A stretch of 64,000 nucleotides of DNA, taken from assembly GCA_963575745.1 (NCBI GenBank), contig CAUYUJ010003592.1, positions 382,959 to 446,958 on the forward strand, given 5' to 3'. This stretch comes from Prorocentrum cordatum. Taxonomy: Eukaryota; Sar; Dinophyceae; Prorocentrales; Prorocentraceae. Positions 9,841 through 22,077 of this stretch are shown piece by piece. The notes below the pieces were generated by a model that saw nothing but the letters and a program-made list of their open reading frames with translations, was not told the origin of the DNA and made no database searches. A program made the position numbers and the translations under genes. Each line of letters opens with the position of its first letter. Within the stretch, counting starts at the first letter, position 1.

Positions 9841-12480
9841 ATGACCAGCCCCGCGACCGTTCCTGTAGCGGAGCACGTTGCCACCTTCGGGGAACTCAGT
9901 AGACCAGTGACGGCGCAGCCGCAGACGCAGTACCCCCAGGTATCATCTCATCAGACACCACACACACGCGGCCCTAGCCGCAGCTCGTCCTTGCGCAACC
10001 GTCGCGGGGCCACAGGCCCATGCGACGAGAAAAGGTCAAGCCCGCGTGCTGCCTCGCAGAGGCCATGCACTCCTCGCGAGAGGGTGCAGGGGGAAGCTGA
10101 CGCTCCCCACCTCTCCATCTCAGATGACCTGCTGGCGGCAACGTCCGCTGCAGGTGAAATAGCTGAGCTCAGAGACCAGGTTGAAACCTCCGTGTCCAGG
10201 CAGCACTGTGGACTGATGCAGAGCGTTCAGACGAACGCTGCTAACACTGCTGCTCTACGCCAAGATCTCGACGGCGCCTTAGTGATCATCGATTCCAGGA
10301 TCGCTGAAGATCGCCGCGTCCTAGGTGAGCTGCAGTGCCAGGTTGACCATGAGATGTCACACTCAGGTGAACGATCGGCGACGGTCGAGAACCTGCGCAA
10401 CTACCTTGCGCAGATGGAACAACAGCTTGTGATCGTACGCGACACGGGCGTTTCAGCAGTCAGGTCTCGCCACGACGAGATCCACGACCAGCTCCGCAAC
10501 CGACCGCCTCCAGCCGAGGCCACCGACCTTGGCGATGTTCAGTCTCAGATCAACGATCTTCGATCCCACATGGACCACACTACCGCCTCGCTTCGCACCG
10601 AAGCACACACCAACTCGTCGAACCTGATCGGCATGTTGCAAACTACTGAGAGAGTTATCATTCAAAGGCTCGATGCGACCAACGCTGTCGTGCAGCCACT
10701 CGCTAACCGGATCTCTAAACTCGAGCAGCGTTTTCCTGGTGTACAGGACGCCCTGGCGGAGTTGCGTTTCGGACGAGCCCAGACTGATCAGCTGGATTCT
10801 CCTCCCACGGTTTACGATTTCGCCAGCCTCGCTGACAGGTTGCAGGAGGTTGAGAAGGCGGCGGACCCCACGCAGTCTGAGCTCCCCCAGGTCATCCGTG
10901 AGAGAGATGCTGAACATGCACGTGTCGAGGAGCACCTCACACGTCTGGACAGTGAGTTGGAGGCGCACAACGCCCGTCTCCGAGCCTACGAGCAACGACT
11001 TGATCGGTATTCACAACGCTCTCGGGATACTGATGAGTACACACGCCAAAAAGTGGACCAAATGCACGAGGACATGACGAGCTGGACCAATCAGCTGATT
11101 GACCACACCAACGACACCACACTTCACCTTCAGCCTGCAACCGACCTGCACAGGCCGACGACAGCGTCCGCTCAAGCACCACGCGCTTCTGCAGGACAAC
11201 AAAGACGTACGTCACCAGGAGCAGCCTCCGCGGCAGCTTCAGCACAGACACGCCACGTGTCTCGCGTGCGCACAGAACCAACTACCGACGGTGTACCGAT
11301 ACCCTCACAACCATTGTCTGCGGTTTCGGTCAATACTACTACTCCGATCAAGGAGTCAGACACCGTCCGAGTCCCCGTCTTGCCTGAGATCACATAACTG
11401 TTTGAGTGGCAGCAAAAAGTACGGAAGAATTTTGGAGCCGCCTCAGGGCGACCATCCAAAGCATATGCCTTCCTATGCGTGGCCGAACAGCCCGAGTGTA
11501 CTTTTGAAGAATTACAAGACAGCGGAGATTTTGAGAGCATCGATTGCAAACTCGCCACCGCTCCCAGCGACATCTTATCTTCCGACTTGCGCTACCAGAT
11601 CAGGCTCATCGAGACCAGAGAGCACAAAGCAGGGCGCATGCTCAAAGGACGCCAGATCTACTGGCACATCCTACAGTCCTACAACGTGACAGAGGTTGAT
11701 GACGACCTGCGTGATTTCGAGCGCCTCAAAGAACTGAGGATGAGAGATGAAGATTTGCAACGTTTCATTACTGATTGGGACGCTTTACTGTTGGATTGCC
11801 GAGAGGCGCCCGACCCAAAGATCTTGAAATCTCTGCTTCGCACACATATTCGCCGACATGCCTGGATGCAATTGGATATGCACGAATGCCAGCGCATGAA
11901 GACCAGCGGCCCGAATCGTGCCCATGATTGGCCCCGACAGCGCGTTCTACACGTACTGGAGCTCAAACAACTGGAAAAGAATCAAAACAAGTTACGGTGC
12001 GAGCAGGAGACCCGTTCTCAGGTACATGTCTGCGCTGTCTGAAAGAAAGGCAACTGTCGCAATGGTGAACGTTGCAAGGCTTTACATACCTTCTCCATGG
12101 ATTGGAAGAGCAGATCTTCCAGAGCACCGACCGCTGGCGGCAACTCTCGCGGCAGCGCGTCAGCCCCTGCGAATCCCAAGAAGCCAGCATCGAAGCCATT
12201 TTGCTTCGAGTTCGCCATGCGCAACACCTGCGCCAGAGGCGACAAGTGCAACTTCCCACACAGGGCGCAGTGCCGAGACTTCGCGCAGAACAAGTGCCCC
12301 ACGGGTGACAAATGCAAATCCGCTCACCTGGCACTTGGTACGATGGCACCTGAGCGAAGCCCCAGTCGCCCACGGACCTCTAGTCAGGACAGTCGCGGCC
12401 GACCGCCGTCCCGCGGATCGGGGAGCCAACGCTCTCCACACCGCGGGGGGTCCCGCACCGCGGGGGCTCATACAATAGAC
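9841..12480 (+). pseudogene. gag: copia gag with coiled coil and three CCCH zinc fingers
   Basis: The Met at 9,841 opens a 518-codon segment: a Ser/Pro-rich head, then long charged coiled-coil-like helices. The same frame continues past a TAA (11,395-11,397) into a capsid-like region (LFEWQQKV to LKQLEKNQ) and past a TGA (12,040-12,042) that may replace a Trp codon. Three CCCH-type fingers follow: C-x7-C-x5-C-x3-H spanning that TGA, FCFEFAMRNTC-GDKCNFPH (C-x8-C-x5-C-x3-H) and QCRDFAQNKC-GDKCKSAH (C-x7-C-x5-C-x3-H). Most copia gags instead carry a CCHC knuckle. Expected role: particle assembly and RNA packaging. Mini-hairpins lie at 10,134 and 12,136, and one at 9,768 just upstream. Confidence 0.7.
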
Positions 12481-13748
12481 GTGACAACCGACGGAAATGC
12501 GACCGATCTCGTTCATCCTCCAGGAGGTCCCCCGACTCCCGCAGTCAGTCGAGAAGTCGTCGCGCTAGATCTTCGCGATCCTCCTCTCGAGGACCAGACG
12601 GGCGTGGCGGAGGACGTGGCGGCCCACGTGGCCGCGACAGATTCTACGGCAGCGACAGAGGACGTGACCGACGTTCCACGAGCCGCGGTTCGTCCCGTGG
12701 TTCTCCCAAGTTCAGGGCACGCTCTCCTGCCAACTATCGCCGCCCGCGCCACTCCGACCGCAGTTACGTCATACGCGACAAGACTCTCATGGCCGCCAAC
12801 AAGGCCAAGACAGCATCTACCAAACCACGGCGTCGGATACGTTTCGACGCACATACCGTGGAATATTGCCCGTACATCGTTTCTGGCAGGTCCACTCTGG
12901 ACAAGTGGATGGAGAAGCCGAACGAGGGCGATATCGTCAAAGTACCAGATCCGCTGCCACAATGGTGGTGGAAACAGAGTGCAGGCGCCCTACAGCGTTG
13001 TCAACGGGAAGCAAAGTTATGGCATCAGGACCTACATGACTACCGACACAACAAGGGGTCGGTGGAGACACCAATTGCGATCCCAGATTCCGACGACTCT
13101 ACCATAGAGTCCTCCGAGACACACCAGAAGAAGACAATGACTTCGCAAGTTGACCCTCCACGATCGACCGCTGTGTTGACACGCTCCTGGGTTCTCGACA
13201 GTGGATCTGCGCACCATATTCAGGATAAAAACGAGCTGACGCAGACCGAATCTGATCGCATATCTATTCGCGAGGAGCATATTCTGGAAACCGCCAATGG
13301 TGATCGCACTGTCAACGAGCATTATGACACACAACTACCTGAAGTGGGCTTGAAGAGTTCAGCCCTCGCCTTGCCAGGTTGCCCATCGTTATTATCAGTT
13401 GGGCAACTGATTGAAATTGATGGCTTTCGGCAGCTCTGGGGTCCAGAACTTGGCTACCTGCTTCAGGATCCGGGGGGCCAATGGTATAAGGTTCCCGTCA
13501 ATAACAGAGCTCCAGAACTACGACTCGACGATTTGGTGACGATACCACCACCACGACTGTGCACTTCGTCAGCACCCAGACGTCGTCAGCGCAGGCGTTC
13601 ATCCGCACGCTGCAACGACATATGCTGGTGTTGCAAGACTACAGAGCAGTCACCACTTACAGATGAGCTGCGGCCCCACATGGGGACCTGTCCCAAGAGA
13701 CCACATGTCGGTGAGGGAGGAGGAGCGCGGACCGCCACGGTCGAATAA
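12480..13748 (+). pseudogene. SR/RGG-rich linker and aspartic protease of copia polyprotein
   Basis: After a one-base frame change in a G-rich run near 12,440-12,470, the frame reads an Arg/Ser- and RGG-rich segment (SRSRRARSSRSSSRGPDGRG and on), typical of RNA binding. From about 12,789 it continues to the protease, whose catalytic triad is plain in SWVLDSGSAHHI near 13,190-13,220. A TAA at 13,746-13,748 interrupts it, but the frame continues into integrase. The protease would release gag, integrase and RT/RNase H from the precursor. Confidence 0.65.
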
Positions 13749-14990
13749 CCTCCCGACACAAATAATGCCGAGTCCAACGTGGATACACACACCGACTCGC
13801 TTACGTCTCAGATACAGTGTCCTCCTCCCACGTGCGGGGGGCCTGCAGGTACAGCTCAAGCAGATGCCGACATCACGTCGACCTCCCTCGAGGATCTGCC
13901 GATGGAGACGTTCATCAAAGTGCGCCATGATAGTGATCGCGTTCTTCCAAACAGACAGAAGAAACCGATTGACCCTATGCATTGCGTGACCCACAGTCCA
14001 AAACATCCCGACTGTGAGATTTGCTCTCGCACTATGGCGCAGAACGCCCCGTGCCGACGACAGCACAAACCACATCCACCGGCAGCCGCCACCGACGAGG
14101 ACACAGCCTACGAGGCCTTCGTCCCGAAGAAGTTCGGGGAGGCTTTAACTGCCGACCAGATCGTTTTGGCCAAAGACGATGCCGCTGACAAGCACGGTGA
14201 CAAGTACGCACTCGTCGTACTGGACAGATACACTGGCATCTCCATGGCGTACCCAGCATTACATAAAGACGCAGCTACTACAAAGACATCATTCCAGCAG
14301 TTCATCGCCGCAAACGATGAGGCGAAACACATATATACAGATAATTCTGGAGAGCTTCAGAAGGCATGCCGCCAACTGGGATGGAGACATGACACTAGTA
14401 CTGCTCATCGTCCACAAACAAATGGATTGATTGAGCGCGTTGTCAAGATCGTCATTCTCGGTGCGAGAGCTGTGTTACACATGTCTGGCCTGGGACACGA
14501 ATGGTGGAAAGAGGCCATGCAAGCCATTTGCTGTGGACATAATTTTGCGCATCCATATACGGGCGTTGCCGCCCTTAGCGACGAGCATACTGAAAAGACA
14601 GCTCATGAGATGCGTGTTGGTGAAAGTTTCCCCGGGCACTGCATTCCATTTGGTGCTCGGATCTTTTGGAAATGCCTCGATCCCGAGATCAACAAAGAGA
14701 TTGCAAAGTTCAAAGAGAATGCTCGGGAAGGTTATTTATGGGTTACCATTTACACTCAGGTGGGCGCTGGTCTGGTGATTATCTTGTCTTGGATACGGCT
14801 ACATACGCCAAGAACCCAGACGGCGACCTGCGCCACGTACGCAGAGTCAAAGACATTCTTATCCCCGACGGCAAGGTCACCTTCCTTGTGAAAGACGGTA
14901 CCCTGCGACATTACAACCCAGAGGCACACGACGAGGTCAAGGCATCTACTTCTCGCCCCTTGGGCGACAAACCTATGCCCGACTTTCCAC
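13749..14990 (+). pseudogene. copia integrase
   Basis: An HHCC-type zinc-binding region is visible in HCVTHSPKHPDCEICSRTM near 13,980. The catalytic core follows: KYALVVLDRYTG, then YTDNSGE (second Asp) near 14,335 and QTNGLIERVVK (catalytic Glu) near 14,420. Past about 14,730 the homologous reading moves to another frame (GYHLHSGGRWSGDYLV), so a small indel is present. In an intact element this enzyme inserts the cDNA into the host chromosome. Confidence 0.75.
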
Positions 14991-15691
14991 TTGCCTACCC
15001 ACAGGAGTGGGATGATCCTTCTACGATGACGATGGGCGACAACCTCGCCGATGCTCATCCATCGGCCTCCGAGGTTGCTGCACCAGCACCGGAGCCCGAC
15101 TATTGGGAACAGCGTGGATATTGCGTCATCCGACGAATCCGTACTCCACGCGGGAAATTGTTCATACCAACAGACGACGTTATGAACATACCTGTGCCTA
15201 TTGATCAGCTCGATGTGACACGAGACTTCGAGACGACTTCTACCTTCGAGGGAGAAAGTGTCTTTCGCGATGTTTCGGATGGTGTTAGCGCCACAGACCA
15301 CCGAGAACTGAGCGAGCCTTGGACCGGCCTGGTTCGATTCTATGAGCTCCCTAAAATGTTGCCAGACCGCAAAATGGTGGTCCGCGGCCGCGAGACACGC
15401 GTACAGACTACTACGCGTCCAGACCACATTCTTGCCGAGCGTTGGAAGACCTTATCTCGTGGACAGCAAAAGAGGGAGATTGAGTACGCCGAAGATATCA
15501 AACAAGCTCGCGACACTCGTGAACGAGCCGCGCTTCGAGCGTGGACCCGACAGGACAAACAAGCCAAACATTTCCGTACTACTACAGCTGGTGGACCCAC
15601 ATGGAATACCGTGGAACGACGGATTACTTACGATACGGACAGCGGTGCTGTCATTCGTGACGAGGACGTCAAGGGCGCGACCAACAAATAA
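14990..15691 (+). pseudogene. copia polyprotein connection segment between integrase and RT
   Basis: Continuous in one frame from about 14,666, it encodes the integrase tail, an acidic Pro-rich stretch and a charged helical region with RERAALRAWTRQDKQAK. It stops at TAA 15,689-15,691 and then continues in the same frame into the RT lead. No separate function is recognised. Confidence 0.5.
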
Positions 15692-16930
15692 ATTCTGCAT
15701 GCCAAACTACCTGGTGGACCACGTGACATTTCTACAGTATTACACTACCGCCAACCCTCACCGCAGCCCGCTGGAGTCGCACGTGCTCTGGCACCTGTTG
15801 ACAGTGAGGGGAGCGACTTCGGGACCGTGAACCCGCTCACACGCAAGTTCACCCCGTCGGTAGCAGTGCCCACTATGCCGCGTGGGCCGACATACACACC
15901 GGCACGCAGAGATAAGATTCCTGACTCACCTTGGGCACGCCCAGCCCTTGTTACCAGAACTTTGAGTAAGAAAGAAGTTGCCGCATAACCACGTGCACAG
16001 GAGGCCCTACGCAGAGAATATGAGCGACCTGAGAAGAAGCAGACATGGATGTTAGAAACTGTTGCTGAGAAAGATGATATTGAATCACAGGCGATTCGTA
16101 CAGGGAAGAAGGTTCACTTCTTCAACTTCCTTGAGCTATCTTCAGTCCTACATGAAGAGCTTCCTCCTGAACTACGTAAGTTCAAGGGCCGAGTGGTTGT
16201 TCAGGGCAACGCCGGCAAAGATGAAACTGGTTTGGCCGCCATATTTGCCAACGCCGCGTCCAGTGCGTCGCATATTGAGGCCTCCAAACTCTGTGACGCC
16301 ACCGCGTTATTGCCAAAGTACGCGGGCGAGCAGAGCGATGCACCTGGCGCATGCACGCAGGCATTGCTATACGGAGATGGACGAATCGACCCAGTCGATA
16401 CTTGGATTACCAAACCCAAGTGGCGCCAACCTGCATCTTGGTGTAAATGCAGGAATCCCGTGTGCCGACGACGATTGGCACTATACGGGCACCCTCTCGC
16501 AGGTGTCTTTTGGGAAAGAAAGTGTCGTGCGTGTCTCGAAAGTGTTGGATTTGAGCTCATCCCTGGCTGGGAATGCGTGTGGAGACACAACAAGCTGGGA
16601 TTGATACTTTCAGTATACGTGGACGACTTCAAACTAGCAGGACCAGCCATCAACCTACAGGCCGGCTGGGATCATATCCGCAAAAGTGGCATGGATTTGG
16701 ATCCGCCTACTCCATACTCTCAATACCTTGGCTGTGGACAACAGGCATACGACGTACCGCAGAACGTCTTCGACAAAAGAATGTCTACCATTCGACTTAT
16801 GTTGCCTGCCCACAATGATAAAGCATATCATACAGCCAAACAAGTTTGTGGAATACGACATGACATGCTTGGTTTTACTGATCAATGTATTGAGCGCTAC
16901 CTGGAGTGCGCCTCCAAGCGTACCCATGGG
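15692..16930 (+). pseudogene. copia reverse transcriptase
   Basis: The frame continues from the connection segment, is interrupted by TAA 15,986-15,988, and holds the RT fingers and palm: FKGRVVVQGN near 16,175, RNPVCRRRLALYGHPLAG near 16,455 and the catalytic box SVYVDDFKLAG near 16,612-16,645. The order and the YVDD box identify a copia-type RT. Similarity is lost near 16,930 where another frame change occurs. Confidence 0.75.
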
Positions 16931-17208
16931 CCAGGGTCACGTCGTAAACGGTCTGACTCACCGAGGGCTTCGCGATCCAAATCGCCGAGATCCTCCGGGT
17001 CGGTCGCGAGACCCACTAGCGCGCTCAACGGTCACGATCATCCAGCCCAGCTGGATCGGTCGACAGACCTTCCACTACGACACAATCAACGCCAGTCACA
17101 GACGATGATCTACCCGACGCAGAGACTCCTGGCATCGAGGACACCTCCTTTACCGAGTCCGACTACTCCGACGAGGGTATCTTCGGCCAGGACGCGGCGA
17201 GTGTACTG

Positions 17209-18135
17209 ATGAAGGTTCTCTACCTGGCACGCTGTTGTCGTTTCGATCTTTTACATCCCGTATGTCTGCTAGCCAGAGAGATTACTAAATGGAATACCAC
17301 ATGTGATAAACGCCTTCATCGGCTGATATGCTACATCAAAACGACGCGCACCCATTGTTTACATGGATGGATTGGCGATTTTTCAGACAAGCTATCCATC
17401 ATGCTCTTCACTGACGCCTCGTTCGCCGATTGCATTACCTCCCCCAAGTCCACTGCCGGCGTCTTCGCGGCGCTTGTTGGACCCAACGCGTTCTTCCCCG
17501 TCAACGCCGTGTGCAAGAAACAAACGGTCGTGTCGCACTCATCCACAGAGTCCGAGATCGTTGCTCTTGACTCGGCGTTACGACTGGAGGGACTACCATT
17601 ACTCTCATTCTGGGAGGCCGTGGTGGAGGTTGCCAACACTTGCAAAGAGAAGACTACTTGCCTGGGCTGCCTGGGACGCGCCGCTGCGGCGATATGTCCG
17701 ACGCTGGCCGCCAAAAAGAAGAAGCGTAAGCCATCGTTTCGCAAGGCATCCCCTACACGGGGATCTTTTCCCAGCCGTAGGCAGCTACCGCTGAAGACGG
17801 AGCTACCTGTGCCTCCAAAGAGGCGCACGATATCCCATGGGTGCCGTGCTACACGTGGAACCAGAGCCCGCTCAGGAGAGCAGCTCTCCCAAAGTGCATC
17901 TCATCGTCCTCGAGGATAACCAGGCCGTGATCCAGATTGCCCAAAAGGGACGTGCACCCGCACTTCGTCTTCTTCACCGTACTCATCGTTTTAACTTGGA
18001 TTGGATATGTGAGACATGCCAATTTGAACATACTGAGCTCAAGTATGTAGGTACAACAAGCACAAATTGCAGATGTGATGACTAAACATTTTGAGCCAAA
18101 GAAAGCAGACCTCTGGAGGGATCTATTGGAGCACT
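17209..18135 (+). pseudogene. copia RNase H
   Basis: Visible landmarks are LLHPVCLLAREITKW, FTDASFADC (first catalytic Asp), SSTESEIVALD (Glu) and, in another frame, LEDNQAVIQI (Asp), then QIADVMTKHFEPKK, the usual copia C-terminal signature. Frame changes near 17,800 and 18,060 break it. A GTAG-GCAG-CTAC-CGCTG mini-hairpin lies at 17,777-17,793, close to the first break. It would degrade the RNA strand during reverse transcription. Confidence 0.75.
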
Positions 18136-18159
18136 CGCTCATCTTTCCTGTTACCCCAT

Positions 18160-18623
18160 TACAGTGCGCTCCAACGGACCCAAGGAAACCACTCCGAGGG
18201 CCTCAGAGGCCCGATGGTTTACCTCATGTCGCAGAACCTCAAAAAACTAGATGGATGTCCGGAAATATGCAAGATATTACTTTCCGACAAAGAAAATGGG
18301 GCAAGACAGGGTCAGAATGCGGATTTTTGTGTGTTTGACAAGCCAACCACGAGGGAGTATGTGCATGCATGTACCATATCGGTGTTCCTGCGGCGGCTAC
18401 CGATTCGCGAACACCCCGTGCGAGGGCTCGCTCACTGCACGGTAGACACCCTCGCCATCCCCCCTCGCCATCGCATGGTACAGAGAGGTCTAGAACACTT
18501 ATTTTACGATCGTGCCGCAGCTGTTTTACCACTAGAGCGACGAAGCTTACCAGCATCTTGCTCGCTGTGCGCGAGACGCAATCAAGTGAGATCGGTTTTA
18601 CCCCCGATCCCCCCATCCCCGAG
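18160..18623. other. Gap between copia end and KptA-gene copy 2
   Basis: No gene or repeat is recognised. It should contain the 3' end of the retroelement and the 5' leader of the second gene copy. No polypurine tract, LTR or SL sequence was found. Confidence 0.4.
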
Positions 18624-19780
18624 ATGGACCAGGCATCGCCGCTCCACCTAAACGGCTGGACCATCGCCCACGACGCCAGTTACGAACCGAACGCCAAGGA
18701 CGACGACCGCGTGGGCTTCACGTACTCGATGCCGTTGGAAACAAGCGATCCTTGCATGCCCATTCCTGGACTCGCAAAAGAGCCACCGGCACCGGATCCG
18801 ACGAAAGCTATTCCTGCTAGCGATCCATATGGTGAGGCATACGAAGAGTTGTTCAATCGGCTTCTCCTTCTGATCAACGACTACCCTGGGGCGTGGGCAT
18901 CTTGGGAATCAGACGAGAAGAAAGAGCTCTTTCACCCCAAAATCGTGAAAGACACCAAGGGCGCACACGCAGTTACTTGGGTTGTATACGAACAGTTCCT
19001 GCTCCAGATTAACGACATGGCAGGAGATGACAACCCGACGAAATCACGCCTCATTGCAGAGCGCAACAGGTTGAGCTCCCATCGTGCCGGCCCTCGCATT
19101 GACAACTCAGATACCATTGCGGCATGCAAAGGTTTCTACACGCAGAATGCCTTGGATCGTATCACGTTGGGACTCACGGCCGACGCTCCAACTACTGCCT
19201 TCGGCGCGGCGCCTCCCGAAGGCTCCGCGGCAGCTGGGGCAGACCAGCAGACCGAGGACAGGCAGCCACTGCCGCCAGGCCCACTGCCTGATCCACTGCC
19301 GCCAGGCCCGCAGCCGATCTCGCTACCAGAGCCATTGCCGCCTGGTCCGCTTCCGATTAGTACGCCTGCTGATCCATTGCCACCAGACCCGCCCCCGACA
19401 GCCGCGTCAGTCCCGCTCCCCGACGAGGGCACTGATGTGGATGCGGCGGAGTTGGAAGCAATTCCTGCTGACGACGGGCCTTCGCCTGATCAGCAATCAG
19501 ATACGGTATACATACTGTCGCGGCAGGACTGTCGCGAGCGTTCCTCCCATGAGGACACCAGCCAGATCCCGACATTCGACAATGCGTGCACTCCTCGCGA
19601 GTACAAGCTTCAAGCAGGTCGCGTGGATGATCATCCATACGTACCTCCTCCATTGCGGGGCACGTCAGCGATCAATGGCATGGCTTGCTTGCAGGACGAT
19701 GATTGGACGAGCCAGTTGGCATGCGACGATTGCGTGATCGCCCACGGACCTGACATTGTTCAGTCTGGTTGTTTCCCATA
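18624..19780 (+). pseudogene. N-terminal and Pro-rich linker module, copy 2
   Basis: An acidic N-terminal domain with EAYEELFNRLLLLINDYPGAW and an SHRAGPRIDN helix is followed by PLPPGP-type repeats and EAIPADDGP. It ends at TAG 19,779-19,781, where similarity continues one base out of frame (WISLPPCDE). The mini-hairpin at 19,454-19,470 pairs GGAA with TTCC. Confidence 0.6.
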
Positions 19781-20640
19781 GAATGGAAATGGATATCACT
19801 CCCGCCGTGCGACGAGGTACGCTACGGACCTGAGCTGATCGATGAGTGGCTTGGAGATCCTGTTTGGATGAGCAAAGACATCACGACAATGCTACGTCAT
19901 GAGATCCACTACAAAAAGTTCCATATTGACAAATTTCTTGATCGACGTGTCAACATATGGCCGAAATCGGCGCAGCACTCTTGGAATATCCCCAGCAATT
20001 GGAAATCATTTCAGGGCATGGTTCAGTGGAAATTTCAAGAGCGTCGTGGACCTCACAACGGACCGTCCACCCGATCTTTGTTATCCGTGCGCTCCAGAAG
20101 CACATTGACCCGGAGAAGAACCGGATCGAGATATATGCCAAGCCAGTCCCCGACGGGAGCGATCCCAGCTGCTTCGATTGGAACAGCGTTATCGCTATCA
20201 GATGCGTTGGAGGCCACAGTTGCGTCAATCCACTCTCCAAGCCATGGAATATGGGCTGGGAGAGTTTACAATGGACAGACGTGAAGTACCTCCACCACGG
20301 CACGACACTTCGTGCCTGGTGCAGCATCCTCAAGTCAGGAATTATTCCAGGCTGTGTTGATCCGTCTTCCCAGAGAGACAAACATTTTAGAGGATCACAA
20401 CGCACGGAGGCATTCTTCAGTTCCAGTACCTATGTGCACAACGCCAACAAGAACCCTCACACCTCGGTCCAATCGTCAAAGGCTCAAGCACTACAAGAAC
20501 TAGGGGGAGCTGGTGATCGACATGCGAATTGCCACAAAGGCTGGATGCAGATTTTGGCTGGGAGCGCAGGGCGCTATCATGACTGAGGATGTGGTTCTAG
20601 CCGCTGCAGCACTCGCCATTCGCCGTCTCGCACCACGCAG
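19769..20640 (+). pseudogene. Tpt1/KptA-like RNA 2'-phosphotransferase domain, copy 2
   Basis: Conserved family landmarks: TMLRHEI near 19,890 (Arg-His pair), IAIRCVGGHS near 20,195, the canonical YLHHGTTLRAW near 20,290 with ILKSGIIPG after it, RTEAFFSSS near 20,405 and IDMRIATKAGCRFWLGAQGAIMTED from 20,515. The visible Arg, His and HGT residues are kept better than in copy 1, but the domain is spread over three frames. NAD-dependent 2'-phosphate removal from spliced tRNA is the family's role; use by this gene is not shown. Confidence 0.65.
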
Positions 20641-20645
20641 CGAGA

Positions 20646-21400
20646 ATGGCAGGCAGATGTGGCCAGAAACAGGCACTACGTGGGTCTACCCGCCGCTGGC
20701 TGCGAGACAACCATTGCGAGATTTGCGCTGTTCCCCCCGGAACAGACACAATTGATGATCCTCCTGGGATTGTCCCAATTGGCAAGCCCTACGACACGGC
20801 TCAGCAGCCACAGACACAGTCCGCCGCAGCATCATCGGCCCAGCGACCCATCGCCCCTCCGCTGGGGGCGACCCCTGCTGGCCACACAGCTGACGCCGAC
20901 GCACTGGATGAGGCCATTGTCCGTGATCTGGTCAACAGTTGTGGGCACAACACACAGGATAAATAATGGTTGATAGCTATATCACATTGCAGAGAGGCCC
21001 TACGACCCATTACAGCAAATATTACACAGAAAGACTGGGATCGACGGCCGATCTTCAACGATGCCCGCATGGGGACTTCATTATCGTCAAAAATTGGGGC
21101 TCAATTAATTGCTACCACTGTGACAATCATTACCCCAAGGGCGACAACAATACGAAGGTCCGCATGAACAAGGGCCATATTTATGGACCAGCCATGCACT
21201 TCGGAGTCTTCGAGAAGTTCTTTGCAGTACAAATACCTATACTGAACTACGGTTTACGATGGGTAAACATTTGGTATTGCGACAAAAGCCCCCCAGGGGC
21301 GTTGTCTTCGCTATGCCAGTAGGTGCCGACGTCAACCCGATTCACTTGAATATTGCACTTCAGGGCCCATCTTCATGCAGCGATCAGATCAATAAATTTA
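20646..21400 (+). pseudogene. GHIYGP / VFEKFF module, copy 2
   Basis: The Gln/Ala-rich linker ending in LGATPAGHTADADALDEAIV is followed, after a stop at 20,964-20,966 and frame changes, by GDFIIVKNWG, NKGHIYGP and GVFEKFFAVQIP. The conserved part matches 2,230-2,700. A GGGG-GCGA-CCCC-TGCTG hairpin lies at 20,864-20,880; the matching site in copy 1 has lost one pair. Family unknown. Confidence 0.55.
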
Positions 21401-22077
21401 AACAAACATGTGATCTACCATATCTTGGAATGCCGAGCATTTACAAACCACGTATCCCACGTACGCCGGCTAGACGCCCCGCTCCTCGGACTCCCGATCC
21501 CGAAGAGCTGGTGGCGACACCTGCCGAAGACCCCACGGCAGACGACGAGCGATCCCGACGCGACGCAGGCCAATCCAACGACCCTCTGGTCGCTGTCATA
21601 GTTGACATATCGACCATACCACTCACAGATGAGGAAAGAGCAGCCAATGATACCATGAACGCGGATTTGTCGGCGGAGATTCACGCTGATGAGGACATTG
21701 GCTCGCCCATCCTTGATAATATCATTGATCCGCCAGATGATTTCTTCAACCACCCCGACTACGACCCAGATGACAATACCAAGTGGATTTTGCAATCTTG
21801 CGACCACCGCATATACCGCTGGACGTCGGAACTACTGGTGGACTCTCCAATGGTAAAGGTAAAACAAATTATTGAGTTACACACTGGTAGGGCCGACCTT
21901 GTGGTGGACAGGATAGAGTCATGCCTGCGATTTGAGATACAATTCGGTCCAAAAACAGAAGCATACCAAATGGATTACGATCATACCCATAAATGGGCAC
22001 GCGACTTACCGATTTGCAGTGCAGATTGTTTCGTCAAAAAGATAGAACACTACCTCGACCCAGAGATTATCGAATAA
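21400..22077 (+). pseudogene. Acidic module, copy 2
   Basis: The frame carries PEELVATPAED, VDISTIPLTDEERAANDTM, VKVKQIIELHTGRADL and CVKKIEHYL-like segments parallel to 3,440-4,100 of copy 1. Here the module is continuous, so it shows the intact domain of roughly 200 residues. It lacks the tandem-repeat block present in copy 1. It ends at TAA 22,075-22,077, after which the same frame continues into TTGIFQW. No family assigned. Confidence 0.55.

Larger units (their letters stand above)
9430..18160 (+). mobile_element. Ty1/copia-type LTR retrotransposon, decayed
   Basis: Domains run gag, aspartic protease, integrase, reverse transcriptase, RNase H; integrase before RT is diagnostic of the copia superfamily. 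The element is interrupted by in-frame stops (TAA 11,395; TGA 12,040; TAA 13,746; TAA 15,689; TAA 15,986) and frame changes near 12,450, 14,730, 16,930, 17,800 and 18,060, so it is not autonomous now. It sits between two copies of the KptA-module gene. No confident LTR pair is seen; the outer limits given are approximate. Confidence 0.85.

Noticed and set aside
10222-10239. AGCGTTC-AGAC-GAACGCT hairpin in copia gag
   Set aside because: The stem is longer, the loop is not GNRA and the GCTG overlaps the stem, so it was not counted in the 17-nt family.
14456-14471. CTCG-GTG-CGAG-AGCTG in the copia integrase region
   Set aside because: It has a triloop rather than a tetraloop. One such case could be chance.
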